A DNA stretch of 64,000 bases from Aureimonas sp. AU20 (GTDB taxonomy: Bacteria; Pseudomonadota; Alphaproteobacteria; Rhizobiales; Rhizobiaceae), in NCBI RefSeq assembly GCF_001442755.1, contig NZ_CP006367.1, forward strand, positions 3,162,001-3,226,000. The letters run 5' to 3'. The notes beneath the pieces were generated by a model. It was not told the DNA's origin, made no database searches, and worked only from the letters and a program-made list of their open reading frames with translations. The position numbers were made by a program, and so were the translations under genes. Below are positions 7,532 through 15,552 of this stretch, in pieces (the stretch's first letter is position 1; the number at the start of each line of letters is the position of its first letter).

Positions 7532-7893
7532 GACGCGGCCTCCGGCCCCGGCGCGAACAATCCGCCGCGCTCCGCCCGGCGCGCGTCCAGCGCCCGCAGT
7601 CGCTTCAGCATCTCGGCGCGCAGCCGCTCGGTTTCCGCGTCGTCCCCCTCTGCCGCCGCGCTGCGGCCCAGCGCCTCGATCTCGCGCAGTTCCAGAAGCT
7701 TCTCCAGGCTACGCGTCAGTTGGCCGATCGCCTCGATCCGCGCCTTCCCGTCCGCCGATCGAAGCGGAGCGTTCTCATCCCCGTCCGTCCCCCTGCGCCG
7801 CGTCGGCCGGCCCGCTTCCAGCTGCGCCAGTTCCTCCGTCAGGGCTCGCAGCAGCCGGTCCGACAGCAGTTTGGACCTCGCCTTTCCCGCCAT
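7528..7893 (-). CDS. putative small terminase (GTA gp1)
   Basis: A 121-residue, highly charged helical protein with central AIGQLTRSLEKLLELREIEALG and ERLRAEMLKRLRALDARRAER helices. It is the first gene of the cluster and is coupled to the large terminase by a TTGA overlap, the place of RcGTA gp1, a divergent small terminase subunit. I chose the ATG at 7893 (MAGKARSK) over 7911. The sequence is too divergent for a motif-based call, so the function rests on position and helical character. Confidence 0.65.
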   Translation of the reverse strand: MAGKARSKLLSDRLLRALTEELAQLEAGRPTRRRGTDGDENAPLRSADGKARIEAIGQLTRSLEKLLELREIEALGRSAAAEGDDAETERLRAEMLKRLRALDARRAERGGLFAPGPEAAS

Positions 7894-7909
7894 GCCTGTC
7901 CCCCAAAGC

Positions 7910-7941
7910 AAAAGGCGGCCGTTCCTTTCGGAACCACCGCC
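7910..7941 (-). terminator. terminator after the YcgN-type gene
   Basis: An interrupted stem (GGCGG at 7914-7918 with CCGCC at 7937-7941, GTTCC with GGAAC inside, one 2x2 internal loop), then TTTTGC on the minus strand. It separates the upstream YcgN gene from the GTA cluster. Confidence 0.65.
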
Positions 7942-8010
7942 TCTGAACCCACTCTCTCGATTGTGTCAGTACCCTACCCCGGCACCGTCACGCTGTCAAT
8001 GACTATTTTC

Positions 8011-8505
8011 CTATTTAGGAATTTCGACCCTTTCGACGATCGCAAACCCGTCCCCGGGGTCCTCCCCGGGCCAATCGGCCAGATGGTCCTCGTAGTCTTC
8101 CAGCTCCATTCCCTCTTCGCTGACGGTCTGGCCCTGCACCGAAATGCCCGCCAGATGCACAGTTTCCGGGTCGCCCGAGATCAGCGGGTGCCACCATCGA
8201 AGGTCACGCCCCTCGGCCACCAGCCGATAGCCGCAGCTCGGCGGAAGCCAGGGGATGGAGCGCACCGTCGCGGGGTCGAGCGCGACGCAGTCCGGCACGC
8301 TGTCGAACCGGTTGGGATAGTCGGAGCAGCGGCAGCTCTCGCCGTCCAGAAGCTTGCAGGCGACGCGGGTCCAGATGATGTCCCCGGTGTCCCAGTCTTC
8401 CAGCTTGTTGAGGCAGCAGCGCCCGCAGCCGTCGCAGAGCGATTCCCACTCCGGCCCGGTCATCTCCTCCAGCGTCTTGCGCTTCCAGAAGGGTATGTTG
8501 CTCAA
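8011..8505 (-). CDS. YcgN / YkgJ-type cysteine cluster protein (UPF0260)
   Basis: A ~164-residue protein with the family cysteine signature: CDGCGRCC early, then [18 protein letters not shown] and PDCVALDP, and the [22 protein letters not shown] block. The cluster probably binds a metal or Fe-S centre; the function is unknown. The start is uncertain: the body begins at [12 protein letters not shown], with TTG at 8505 or GTG at 8514 just upstream, and no ATG fits. It is transcribed divergently from the penicillin-binding protein gene. Confidence 0.85.
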   Translation of the reverse strand: MSNIPFWKRKTLEEMTGPEWESLCDGCGRCCLNKLEDWDTGDIIWTRVACKLLDGESCRCSDYPNRFDSVPDCVALDPATVRSIPWLPPSCGYRLVAEGRDLRWWHPLISGDPETVHLAGISVQGQTVSEEGMELEDYEDHLADWPGEDPGDGFAIVERVEIPK

Positions 8506-8685
8506 AGACCGCACCTGCCGATTTGCTTCATCATTTCCGCTTTTGGCCTTGTTCCGCCATGCAATCTCCACACCTCTTCCCCCACGAAGGGGCTGGCGAG
8601 GAAGGCAGGTTCGATTGTCTCCCGAACCGCTTCCTGTAGAATGAGCCGACAGGCGGCGGAAGCCTGCCGGAGGATGGTGTAGACC

Positions 8686-10860
8686 GTGCCCAGACAGAGC
8701 CCGACCAAGCCCGGCAGACGCAAGCTCCCCTTCGGCCTGATCGAGATCGATGCCTGGCTGGACAGCAGCTTGTGGCGGTTTTTTCATGGCCTTTCCAGCT
8801 TTTGGGAAAGCGTCACGATCTTTTCGCGAAGGTTTCGCGTGCGCGGGCCCAACCGTGTGGCCGTGGAGCTTTGCTGCGAGGCGCTGACGCTCGGGCTCGG
8901 GGGCTTCGTCGTGCTCCTCGCCCTGTCCCAGCCCGCCATGAAGATGACCCGCCACGGCCTGCCGCAGCAGGCCGACTTTTCCGTCCAGTTCCTCGATCGG
9001 CACGGCAACGAGATCGGGCGGCGCGGCATTCTCAAGGCCAATGCCGTGCCGATCGACGAGATGCCCGACCATTTCGTCAAGGCGGTTCTGGCGACGGAGG
9101 ATCGCCGCTTCTTCGAGCATTGGGGCATCGACTTTCTCGGCCTTGCCCGCGCGCTGGGCGAGAACGCCCGGGCCGGCGGCGTCGTCCAGGGCGGCTCGAC
9201 CCTGACGCAGCAGCTCGCCAAGAATGTCTTCCTGTCCAACGAGCGCTCGCTCGAGCGCAAGATCAACGAGGCGTTCCTCTCGCTGTGGCTGGAAGCCAAT
9301 CTCACCAAGCGCGAGATCCTCGGCATGTATCTCGACCGCGCCTATATGGGCGGCGGCACCAATGGCGCGGCGGCGGCGGCCGAGTTCTATTTCGGCAAGA
9401 ACATCCGCGACGTGAATCTCGCCGAGGCGGCCATGCTCGCCGGCCTGTTCAAGGCGCCGACGCAATACGCCCCGCACAACAACCTGCCGGCCGCCCGCGC
9501 TCGGGCCAATGTCGTTCTCGGCGCCATGGTGGATGCCGGCTTCATGACCGAGGGCCAGGTCGTCGCCGCGCGGCGCCATCCCGCGACTGCGGTCGACCGC
9601 GCCTCCGTCATGCAGTCGCCGGACTATTTTCTCGACTACGCCTTCGACGAGATCCAGCGCATCGCCGCCGACCTGCCGCAGCGCACCTTCGTCGCGCGCA
9701 CAACGATCGACATCGGTCTGCAGAAGCTCGCGGACGAGAGCGTCGATTTCCACCTTCGCCAATACGGCAAGACCTACGGCGTCGAGGAAGGCGCCATGGC
9801 CGTGCTGGATGACGACGGCGGCATCGTCGCGCTGGTCGGCGGGCGGGACTACGGCCTGTCGCAGTTCAACCGCGCCACCCGCGCGCTCCGCCAGCCGGGC
9901 TCGTCCTTCAAGGCCTATGTCTATGCCAGCGCCATGGAGAACGGCCATAAGCCGACCGACTTCATCGTCGATGGCCCGGTGCGCGTCGGCAACTGGATGC
10001 CGCAGAACTACGGCAACAGCTTCGCCGGCCGTATCCAGATCCAGGACGCGATGGCCCGGTCGCTGAACACGGTCGCCGTCAAGCTCAGCCAGGAAACGGG
10101 GCCGGGCAAGGTCGCAGCGCTCGCGAAGTCCTTCGGTGTGGAGACGCCGCTGCGCGGTGACAAGACCATCGCGCTCGGCACCAACGAAGTCACCGTGCTC
10201 GATCAGGCGACGGGCTATTCCGTTTTCCCGGCGGGCGGCCTTTCCTCGCAGCGCCATTCCGTCGAGCAGATCCTGCTGGCAGACGGCACGGTGCTCTGGG
10301 ACGCGCGCCGCAACCTGCCACCGCGCCACCGCGTCCTGTCGGAGCAGGCGACGAAGAGCATGAACGAGATGTTCGTTCGCATTCCCGAGATCGGCACGGC
10401 GCGCCGCGCCCGCCTGTCCATGACCCGCGCCGGCGGCAAGACCGGCACGACGCAGGGCTATCGCGACGCCTGGTTCGTCGGCTTCACCGGCAATTTCACC
10501 GCCGCCGTCTGGTACGGCAACGACAGTTTCAAGCCGACCAACAAGCTCACCGGCGGCGGCCTGCCGGCCATGACGTGGCAGCGCTTCATGGAAGCGGCGC
10601 ACCAGGGCGTGGAGCTACGGCCCATCCCCTATATCGACAATCCCATCCCCGCGCCGGGCTCGGTCGAGGTGGCCAAGGCGGAGGGCGAGGGTGAAATCCC
10701 CCGCATCTCGCGCCCCAGCCTCGTCAACAACGCCACGCAAAAGGTGCTGGCCGATCTCGAGCACATGCTTCTGTCCGCGCCGCCCGTGCCGGCCGAGAAG
10801 TTCGCGGCAGCAAGCGGCCCCTCCGCCGTGCCGCCGGCCCGCCCCGTCGCCAGCCCATGA
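8686..10860 (+). CDS. class A penicillin-binding protein (transglycosylase/transpeptidase)
   Basis: A 724-residue bifunctional peptidoglycan synthase. After a cytoplasmic N-terminus and one membrane segment (~residues 65-85, [15 protein letters not shown]), the GT51 domain shows [12 protein letters not shown] and [12 protein letters not shown]. The transpeptidase domain has SxxK at about residue 406 (PGSSFK), SxN in RSLNTVAV and KTGTTQG at about 585. It polymerises and cross-links the cell wall in the periplasm. The start is GTG with GGAGG 12 bases upstream. Confidence 0.92.
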   Translation: MPRQSPTKPGRRKLPFGLIEIDAWLDSSLWRFFHGLSSFWESVTIFSRRFRVRGPNRVAVELCCEALTLGLGGFVVLLALSQPAMKMTRHGLPQQADFSVQFLDRHGNEIGRRGILKANAVPIDEMPDHFVKAVLATEDRRFFEHWGIDFLGLARALGENARAGGVVQGGSTLTQQLAKNVFLSNERSLERKINEAFLSLWLEANLTKREILGMYLDRAYMGGGTNGAAAAAEFYFGKNIRDVNLAEAAMLAGLFKAPTQYAPHNNLPAARARANVVLGAMVDAGFMTEGQVVAARRHPATAVDRASVMQSPDYFLDYAFDEIQRIAADLPQRTFVARTTIDIGLQKLADESVDFHLRQYGKTYGVEEGAMAVLDDDGGIVALVGGRDYGLSQFNRATRALRQPGSSFKAYVYASAMENGHKPTDFIVDGPVRVGNWMPQNYGNSFAGRIQIQDAMARSLNTVAVKLSQETGPGKVAALAKSFGVETPLRGDKTIALGTNEVTVLDQATGYSVFPAGGLSSQRHSVEQILLADGTVLWDARRNLPPRHRVLSEQATKSMNEMFVRIPEIGTARRARLSMTRAGGKTGTTQGYRDAWFVGFTGNFTAAVWYGNDSFKPTNKLTGGGLPAMTWQRFMEAAHQGVELRPIPYIDNPIPAPGSVEVAKAEGEGEIPRISRPSLVNNATQKVLADLEHMLLSAPPVPAEKFAAASGPSAVPPARPVASP

Positions 10861-10921
10861 TGCAAGCCCCTCCCCTCAAGGGGTCTGGCGCGCGGCGGCA
10901 TTCGGGGCGATAGAGCGGGCG

Positions 10922-11509
10922 ATGCGCTTTCTGTTTCTGATCCTTCTCACCTTCGGGCTCGCCCTTGGCCTCGGCACGCTGTCCGTCGCCTGGATGATCG
11001 ACCATTTCGAAGGCACCGAGATCGTCGTGGTCGGCCCCTGGCATGCCGACCGCACGGCCGGTTCCCCTTCGGCCGACCCCTATGCCAAGGCGCGTCAGGC
11101 CCGCTCGGGCAATCTGACGCTTGGCCTTGGCGAAGGCGTCGCCTTTCGCGCGCGGGTCGATTCCGACAATCGCGAACTCAGGCGTGAATGCTCCTATCGC
11201 CTGGAAGGCGCCTATCCCCCGGCGCGCATCGCGACGCTCGCGGCCTATGATTTCGACGGACGCCTGATCGAGGCGGGGGGTGAGCGGCCCGATAATCTCG
11301 TATCGCTGAACTGGATGCGCGAGGACGACAACGCGGCGGTGATCGCAGTCGGCCCGGTGGCCCGGCCGGGCAACTGGCTGGCGACGGCGGGGGACGGCGG
11401 CTACATTCTCGCCCTCACCTTCTACGACACGCCGGTCAGCACCGACAGCGGCGCCGCGCCCATCCCCATGCCCCATATCGTCAGAACGGATTGCCAACCG
11501 AATGGGTAA
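10922..11509 (+). CDS. DUF1214 protein
   Basis: A 195-residue protein with one N-terminal membrane anchor or signal (FLFLILLTFGLALGLGTLSVAW). The following domain has AKARQARSGNLTLGLGEGVAF, RRECSYRLEGAYPPAR and the C-terminal GGYILALTFYDTP strand, which fit a compact DUF1214 domain. It overlaps the next gene by 8 bases, and DUF1214/DUF1254 pairs are common. Probably periplasmic and membrane-anchored; no reaction is known. Confidence 0.8.
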   Translation: MRFLFLILLTFGLALGLGTLSVAWMIDHFEGTEIVVVGPWHADRTAGSPSADPYAKARQARSGNLTLGLGEGVAFRARVDSDNRELRRECSYRLEGAYPPARIATLAAYDFDGRLIEAGGERPDNLVSLNWMREDDNAAVIAVGPVARPGNWLATAGDGGYILALTFYDTPVSTDSGAAPIPMPHIVRTDCQPNG

Positions 11510-12095
11510 GCTTCTCCTGGCGATCCTGATCGGCCTCGTCGGCGCGGGCATCGTCCATATCGCCGTCATCCTGTCGATTCCCGGTCAGGCCGACAACGAC
11601 GCCTGGAGCCGCCTATCGCGGCTCGGCCCGGCTTTTTCGACGGTGCGGATCGGCTTTGCCGAGCCGGAGGGCGATCGCCACGCCGGTTCCCCGGCCGGCT
11701 TCGTCTTCGTGGACCCGGCCTTTATCGACGTCGCCTGCCGCTTCTCGGTGGAGGAAGGGCCGGTGCGCCTGTTCTCGGACGACAAGACGCGCTTTTGGAC
11801 GGCCTCGATCTATGCGCGAAACGGCGACAATCTTTATTCGATCAGCGAGCGCGTGGCGCTCGAAGGACGGCTGGATCTTCTGGTCGGCACGGCCGAACAG
11901 CTCGACCTCGCGCGCATCGAAGGCTCCTCCAGCACGATCCCGACCGTACCGGTCGCCGTCACCGGCGAGGAAGGCTATCTCACCGTGCGAGCTTTGGTGG
12001 CCGCCGAAAGCGAGCGCCCCTTCGTGGATCGCTTCGCGCGCTCTGTGATCTGTCGCCCCGCGACGGCGGAAGAAGCCGGCACGCCCGCGTCCTGA
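11502..12095 (+). CDS. DUF1254 protein
   Basis: A 197-residue protein with an N-terminal membrane segment (LLLAILIGLVGAGIVHIAVIL) and a short DUF1254-type domain: SRLSRLGPAFSTVRIG, PAFIDVACRFSVEEGPVRLF, then FWTASIYARNGDNLYSISER. It partners the DUF1214 gene by an 8-base overlap and would act in the same periplasmic complex. Its stop codon is the left edge of a dispersed repeat copy. Confidence 0.8.
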   Translation: MGKLLLAILIGLVGAGIVHIAVILSIPGQADNDAWSRLSRLGPAFSTVRIGFAEPEGDRHAGSPAGFVFVDPAFIDVACRFSVEEGPVRLFSDDKTRFWTASIYARNGDNLYSISERVALEGRLDLLVGTAEQLDLARIEGSSSTIPTVPVAVTGEEGYLTVRALVAAESERPFVDRFARSVICRPATAEEAGTPAS

Positions 12096-12250
12096 GAGGT
12101 TGTTTGACGGCGCGGCAGCTTAAGGGCCAGCGCGTTATTCCTCGATAACTACGAGGCGCCAAACGCCATCGAGACCTTTGGCATGGCCAGACATTCGCGA
12201 CGACACCGGCACCGAAAAGAGCCGACGATCGGCCGACACAAAGAGGTTTT
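12093..12250 (+). repeat. dispersed repeat, copy A (degenerate)
   Basis: It starts at the DUF1254 stop with TGAGAGGTTGTTTG, like the left end of the copy at 32047. It shares CGAGGCGCCAA (around 12152) plus neighbouring CGC and TCGA blocks with that copy, and GGCACCGAAAAG (around 12211) with the copy at 49928. The right end is diffuse. Confidence 0.5.
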
Positions 12251-12319
12251 GGGTAGCGCCCTGAGGCGCGCCCCACCATTACCGACGACGCCGTGAAAGC
12301 CCGGCGCCGTCCGCCCAAT

Positions 12320-12517
12320 TTACGCGCTCTGCTCGTCCTGCGCGACCGACACCCGGCGCATCAGAGACCGATCGTCCCGCGTTAGCGGCCGCAATTCCGA
12401 CAACCGCTCGCGGCGGATGCAGGGCAGGATGATGATGTTGCCGCCCTCGGGTCCGACCCATTGCCGGCTTGCCAGGAAAGGCCGTCGCGGCGGGACGAGT
12501 TGATGAACCTCAGCCAT
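12320..12517 (-). CDS. small hypothetical protein (65 residues)
   Basis: A 65-codon frame in a 730-base region with no other gene. The ATG is preceded by GAGGGGAAACAC, a good ribosome binding site. The product is basic (MAEVHQLVPPRRPFL, then GGNIIILPCIRRERLSELRP) with no membrane segment and no domain I recognise. It is divergent from the DUF2336 gene. Confidence 0.45.
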   Translation of the reverse strand: MAEVHQLVPPRRPFLASRQWVGPEGGNIIILPCIRRERLSELRPLTRDDRSLMRRVSVAQDEQSA

Positions 12518-12754
12518 GTGTTTCCCCTCTCTCGTTTGGCCGGACGTCCACTCCTTCCAACGACGCCCAGCCTTGCGACGGAGTCACCGGATACGCGGGG
12601 CTCGATCATCGAACCTCCCGTCCCAATGTCCGATCTATGGTTCGCCGATGGGGAAACAACCCGACGGTCGGCGCTGCGATGTCTGAGGCTGGCGCGGGCC
12701 TTGCAGCCCCGGCGTCCCACTGCCTCCGACAAGGAAGATTACACATTTGCAAGG

Positions 12755-12769
12755 TTAACAGGTTGCTAA
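12755..12769 (+). promoter_or_regulatory. CtrA-like half-consensus box
   Basis: TTAA, seven bases, then CTAA, one mismatch from the CtrA box TTAA-N7-TTAA. It is 59 bases before the DUF2336 start. Such near matches arise by chance, so support is weak. Confidence 0.3.
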
Positions 12770-12827
12770 GAATTTTGCTCTAATCCTGACGGTTGCATGG
12801 CCGCCACACTGTAGCTTCTGGAGCACC

Positions 12828-13949
12828 ATGAAGGACGCCGCACCGCGTATCTTCCGATCCCTCGAACGTCAGTTCGGCCTCGGAGAGTTCGACACCGTCG
12901 TGGCCGCAGCCGTTGCGACCTTCGGCTCCCTGCGCAATCCGAGCGCCACACAGGTGGAGGATCTCAGCCGCCTCGTCGTGCCCCTCTGGGGGCGCACGCG
13001 GGACGAGACCAAGCGCAACGTCGCGGCCTCGCTGTCTCACGCCAAACGTGTGCCGCGCTCGCTCGTGGAACTCCTGATGGAGAGCCCCGTCGAGGTCGCC
13101 GCGCCGTTCCTCGTGTCCAGCCCGGCGCTCAACGATGCCGACCTTGCCGCCCTCGCCTCCTCGCCGGACGAGCGAATCGCCAAGCTCGTGCGCAACCGCG
13201 ACGCTCGCGGCGCGCAGCCGCCGGCCGCCCTGCCGCTGGCGCCCGCAGAACAGGCAGCGCGCGCCGAGGCGCCCGTGCCGGCTGCCACCCTTGCCTCCGC
13301 GCCGGAGGCCGTTGCGGCTGCCGTGCAGTCCGCGCCCGAGCCTCAGACGGAGCCGCAGCCTGACCCTGAGCCCATGATCGAGGCGCCGTCTCTCGCCGCC
13401 GACTTCCTGTCGCAGACCCCCTTCAACGCCCGTGCCCCGTCTCCCGGGCGCCGCATGCCGCCGCGCAACGCCGACGAAGCGCGCGAGCTTCTGCGCCGCC
13501 TCGCCACCGCCGGGCGCGGCCAGCCCAGGCGCGAAGCGCCGGGCTTGCCCGATCTCATGAACGCCGCCTTCGCCCGCGAGGACGTGCTCTTCTACGAGAC
13601 GCTGAGCGACATTTTCCTCTTCGACCCCGACACGCTTTCCCGCCTGATCGACGAGCCGTCCGGCGAGACGCTGGCTGTCGCGCTTCGGGCGCTGAAGGCG
13701 AACTCGGCGGATGCCTTGAGCATCCTGATGCTGATGAAGCCTTCGGTCGGGCTCGACGTTGCGACCTTCGATTCCATGGCGCGCTTCTACAACGCGCTGA
13801 AGCCCGAGGATTGCCGAGCCGTGATCGCGGCCTCCGGCACCCGGTACCAGCCGCTGACATCGCCGGAGACCTATCGCCAGGGCGAGCCGGCCCGCCGCGA
13901 CTTCGGCCGCCGCTCCGAGCGCCCTCTCGGCCGCGAAGCCAAGGGCTGA
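12828..13949 (+). CDS. DUF2336 protein
   Basis: A 373-residue alphaproteobacterial DUF2336 protein. The N-terminal ~130 residues are HEAT-like helices (VEDLSRLVVPLWGRTRDETK, then ALNDADLAALASSPDERIAK), followed by an Ala/Pro-rich linker (~130-215) and a second helical domain with FLFDPDTLSRLIDEPSGETL and LKPEDCRAVIAASGTRYQ. It is soluble, with no catalytic motif. Relatives occur near cell-cycle and chemotaxis genes; the function is unknown. A CtrA-like box lies upstream. Confidence 0.85.
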   Translation: MKDAAPRIFRSLERQFGLGEFDTVVAAAVATFGSLRNPSATQVEDLSRLVVPLWGRTRDETKRNVAASLSHAKRVPRSLVELLMESPVEVAAPFLVSSPALNDADLAALASSPDERIAKLVRNRDARGAQPPAALPLAPAEQAARAEAPVPAATLASAPEAVAAAVQSAPEPQTEPQPDPEPMIEAPSLAADFLSQTPFNARAPSPGRRMPPRNADEARELLRRLATAGRGQPRREAPGLPDLMNAAFAREDVLFYETLSDIFLFDPDTLSRLIDEPSGETLAVALRALKANSADALSILMLMKPSVGLDVATFDSMARFYNALKPEDCRAVIAASGTRYQPLTSPETYRQGEPARRDFGRRSERPLGREAKG

Positions 13950-14342
13950 CCGCGCGTTCTTCGACGAATCGGAACGCCGCCGCGCGGGCTTTAATGGCCC
14001 GCCGGCGGAGTTCATCGATCGGTCGAATGGGAAAGACCGGCACGCCCACTCAAGAAACCGGAGGCGAAATCTGGCGGTTTCAGCTGCTATTTCGTTTAGC
14101 CGCTCACATCGCCTCGAAGGTTTGAGCCAAGGCGCATGCATCGACTGATGCCACTCCTTGTGAGCGACCGAAATCTCTCGCCCATCCTCAGCTTGTAGGT
14201 TTTGTCCCAGGGTCTTCGAGCCCTGGGCGGCCCTGGCCGCGCACATCAGCCTATGCTTGAACGGCCCCAAGCTCTCGGAGAGCCTCTGAGGCGGCACGCA
14301 CCGGGTCCCGGACCGATTCCACAACGCCTCTCTGCGGGCTGT
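13950..14342. other. intergenic region between convergent genes
   Basis: No gene is recognised in these 393 bases. There is one hairpin (CCCAGGG at 14206-14212 with CCCTGGG at 14221-14227, 8-base loop) without a T run, and short GCCTC repeats near 14282 and 14328. It may include decayed or repetitive sequence. Confidence 0.5.
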
Positions 14343-14690
14343 TCAGGGATCGTCGCCCTCGGGCTCGACCACCTCAAGATAGGTTTCCGGCGTTTCGGTC
14401 TCGATCTCCACCACCCAGAAATCCGGGTCGAACCTGGCCTCGCGCGCGAGGCGCTGCGAGAGGCCGTCTTCGTCGCGCGCCGCCTCGCGAACGAAGCGGC
14501 GCTCTCCGCCCTCCGCGGCCAGCGTCTGGGGAGCGGGGCCAAAGAGCTGGAACTCGCCGCTGCGGCTGCGTGCGACCACGAAGATCGCTCCCGCCGCTTC
14601 CGCGCCACGCCGGCCCACAGTCGCAAAGCCGCCGTCGCCGAAGACGCGGCGCACCAGCGCCGCGACGAAGATTTCGCTGGTCAGGCGCAT
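14343..14690 (-). CDS. DUF1491 family protein
   Basis: A 115-residue protein matching the small alphaproteobacterial DUF1491 family: MRLTSEIFVAALVRRVF at the N-terminus, GRRGAEAAGAIFVVARSR, and a C-terminal DFWVVEIETETPE. It lies 10 bases after the peptidoglycan-binding gene, as third gene of an operon headed by the DivJ-like kinase. Function unknown. Confidence 0.85.
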   Translation of the reverse strand: MRLTSEIFVAALVRRVFGDGGFATVGRRGAEAAGAIFVVARSRSGEFQLFGPAPQTLAAEGGERRFVREAARDEDGLSQRLAREARFDPDFWVVEIETETPETYLEVVEPEGDDP

Positions 14691-14700
14691 CGTGGCCCGA

Positions 14701-15552
14701 TCATCGCATGGCCGAGGCGCCGCTGTCGCCGAGGCGCGCCAGCACCTCCTCTGACGGCTCGCCGGTCACGTCCAGGCTTTCCAGCGCCTGGAAGGTCCTG
14801 ATCGCCGCGCGCGTGCGCTCGCCCAGAATGCCGTCCGGCTTCAAGTCCGCGACGCGCGCTTCCGCGAGCCGCGCCTGAATCTGGCGCACCAATTCGCTCC
14901 CCCCCGCTGACGCGATGCCGCCCGTCGAGGCCGGATCGACCCCGCCGCCGCTCGCCAGCCGGGCGATCGGATCGTCGCCGAGCGGCGGTGGCGGGTTGGC
15001 GGCCTGGCGCAGCTGCGACAGGAGAAGCGGCGTGGCCATGCCGTCCACCTTGAGGCCCTTGGCGGCTTGGAAGTCGCGGATCGCCATGTCGGTCGCCTGT
15101 CCGGCGCGCCCGTCGATCTCGGCCCTATAGTAGCCCTGCTGGGCCAGAAGCTGCTGCGCCTCGTGTACCATCGGAAAGGGCACGATGCGCGGATCGTTGG
15201 AGGGCACGGGCGGGGTCGCCGCGTGCCGCGCGGTCGGCACCGGGGCGGCCTCGGCCGGGCTGGAAAGGCGGGCCGAGGCGAGGCGCGAGGGCTCGGCGCC
15301 GCGCGTCATGAGCATCGGGTGCGGATGGCGTCCGGTCTGCCGATTCAGCGCATTGTCCGCCACGACGCCCGCGAGCGTCGAGAACAGGGCGAGGCTGCCG
15401 AACAGGACGGGCCGGGCCGCGACGATCCGCGCCCCCGCGAGAAGAGCGAGGGCTCCGGCGCGACCGGCCGCCGCGCCCAGGCCTTCGGCCTTTTCAGGCC
15501 GAGCGGCGGGTCGGGAAGGCTTGCGAGGAGAGACTGGCTTTTTGGCGGGCAT
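14701..15552 (-). CDS. peptidoglycan-binding membrane protein
   Basis: A 283-residue protein with a basic cytoplasmic N-terminus, a hydrophobic segment at about residues 35-66 and two PG_binding_1 domains. The first (~125-180) has AQQLLAQQGYYRAEIDGRAG and AIRDFQAAKGL; the second (~220-275) has IQARLAEARVADLKPDGILG and AIRTFQALESL. It would hold peptidoglycan on the periplasmic side. It overlaps the upstream kinase gene by 59 bases, which implies tight co-expression. Confidence 0.87.
   Translation of the reverse strand: MPAKKPVSPRKPSRPAARPEKAEGLGAAAGRAGALALLAGARIVAARPVLFGSLALFSTLAGVVADNALNRQTGRHPHPMLMTRGAEPSRLASARLSSPAEAAPVPTARHAATPPVPSNDPRIVPFPMVHEAQQLLAQQGYYRAEIDGRAGQATDMAIRDFQAAKGLKVDGMATPLLLSQLRQAANPPPPLGDDPIARLASGGGVDPASTGGIASAGGSELVRQIQARLAEARVADLKPDGILGERTRAAIRTFQALESLDVTGEPSEEVLARLGDSGASAMR

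Noticed and set aside
1..7893. An active temperate prophage
   Set aside because: Gene order and content match a GTA; no integrase, repressor, replication or lysis gene is visible, although the left part is outside the window.
8502..10602. Long minus-strand frames opposite the penicillin-binding protein
   Set aside because: Only the last ~164 codons (YcgN) carry a real domain; the rest mirrors the PBP gene. A 73-codon frame at 8502-8723 has no homology pattern and overlaps the PBP start.
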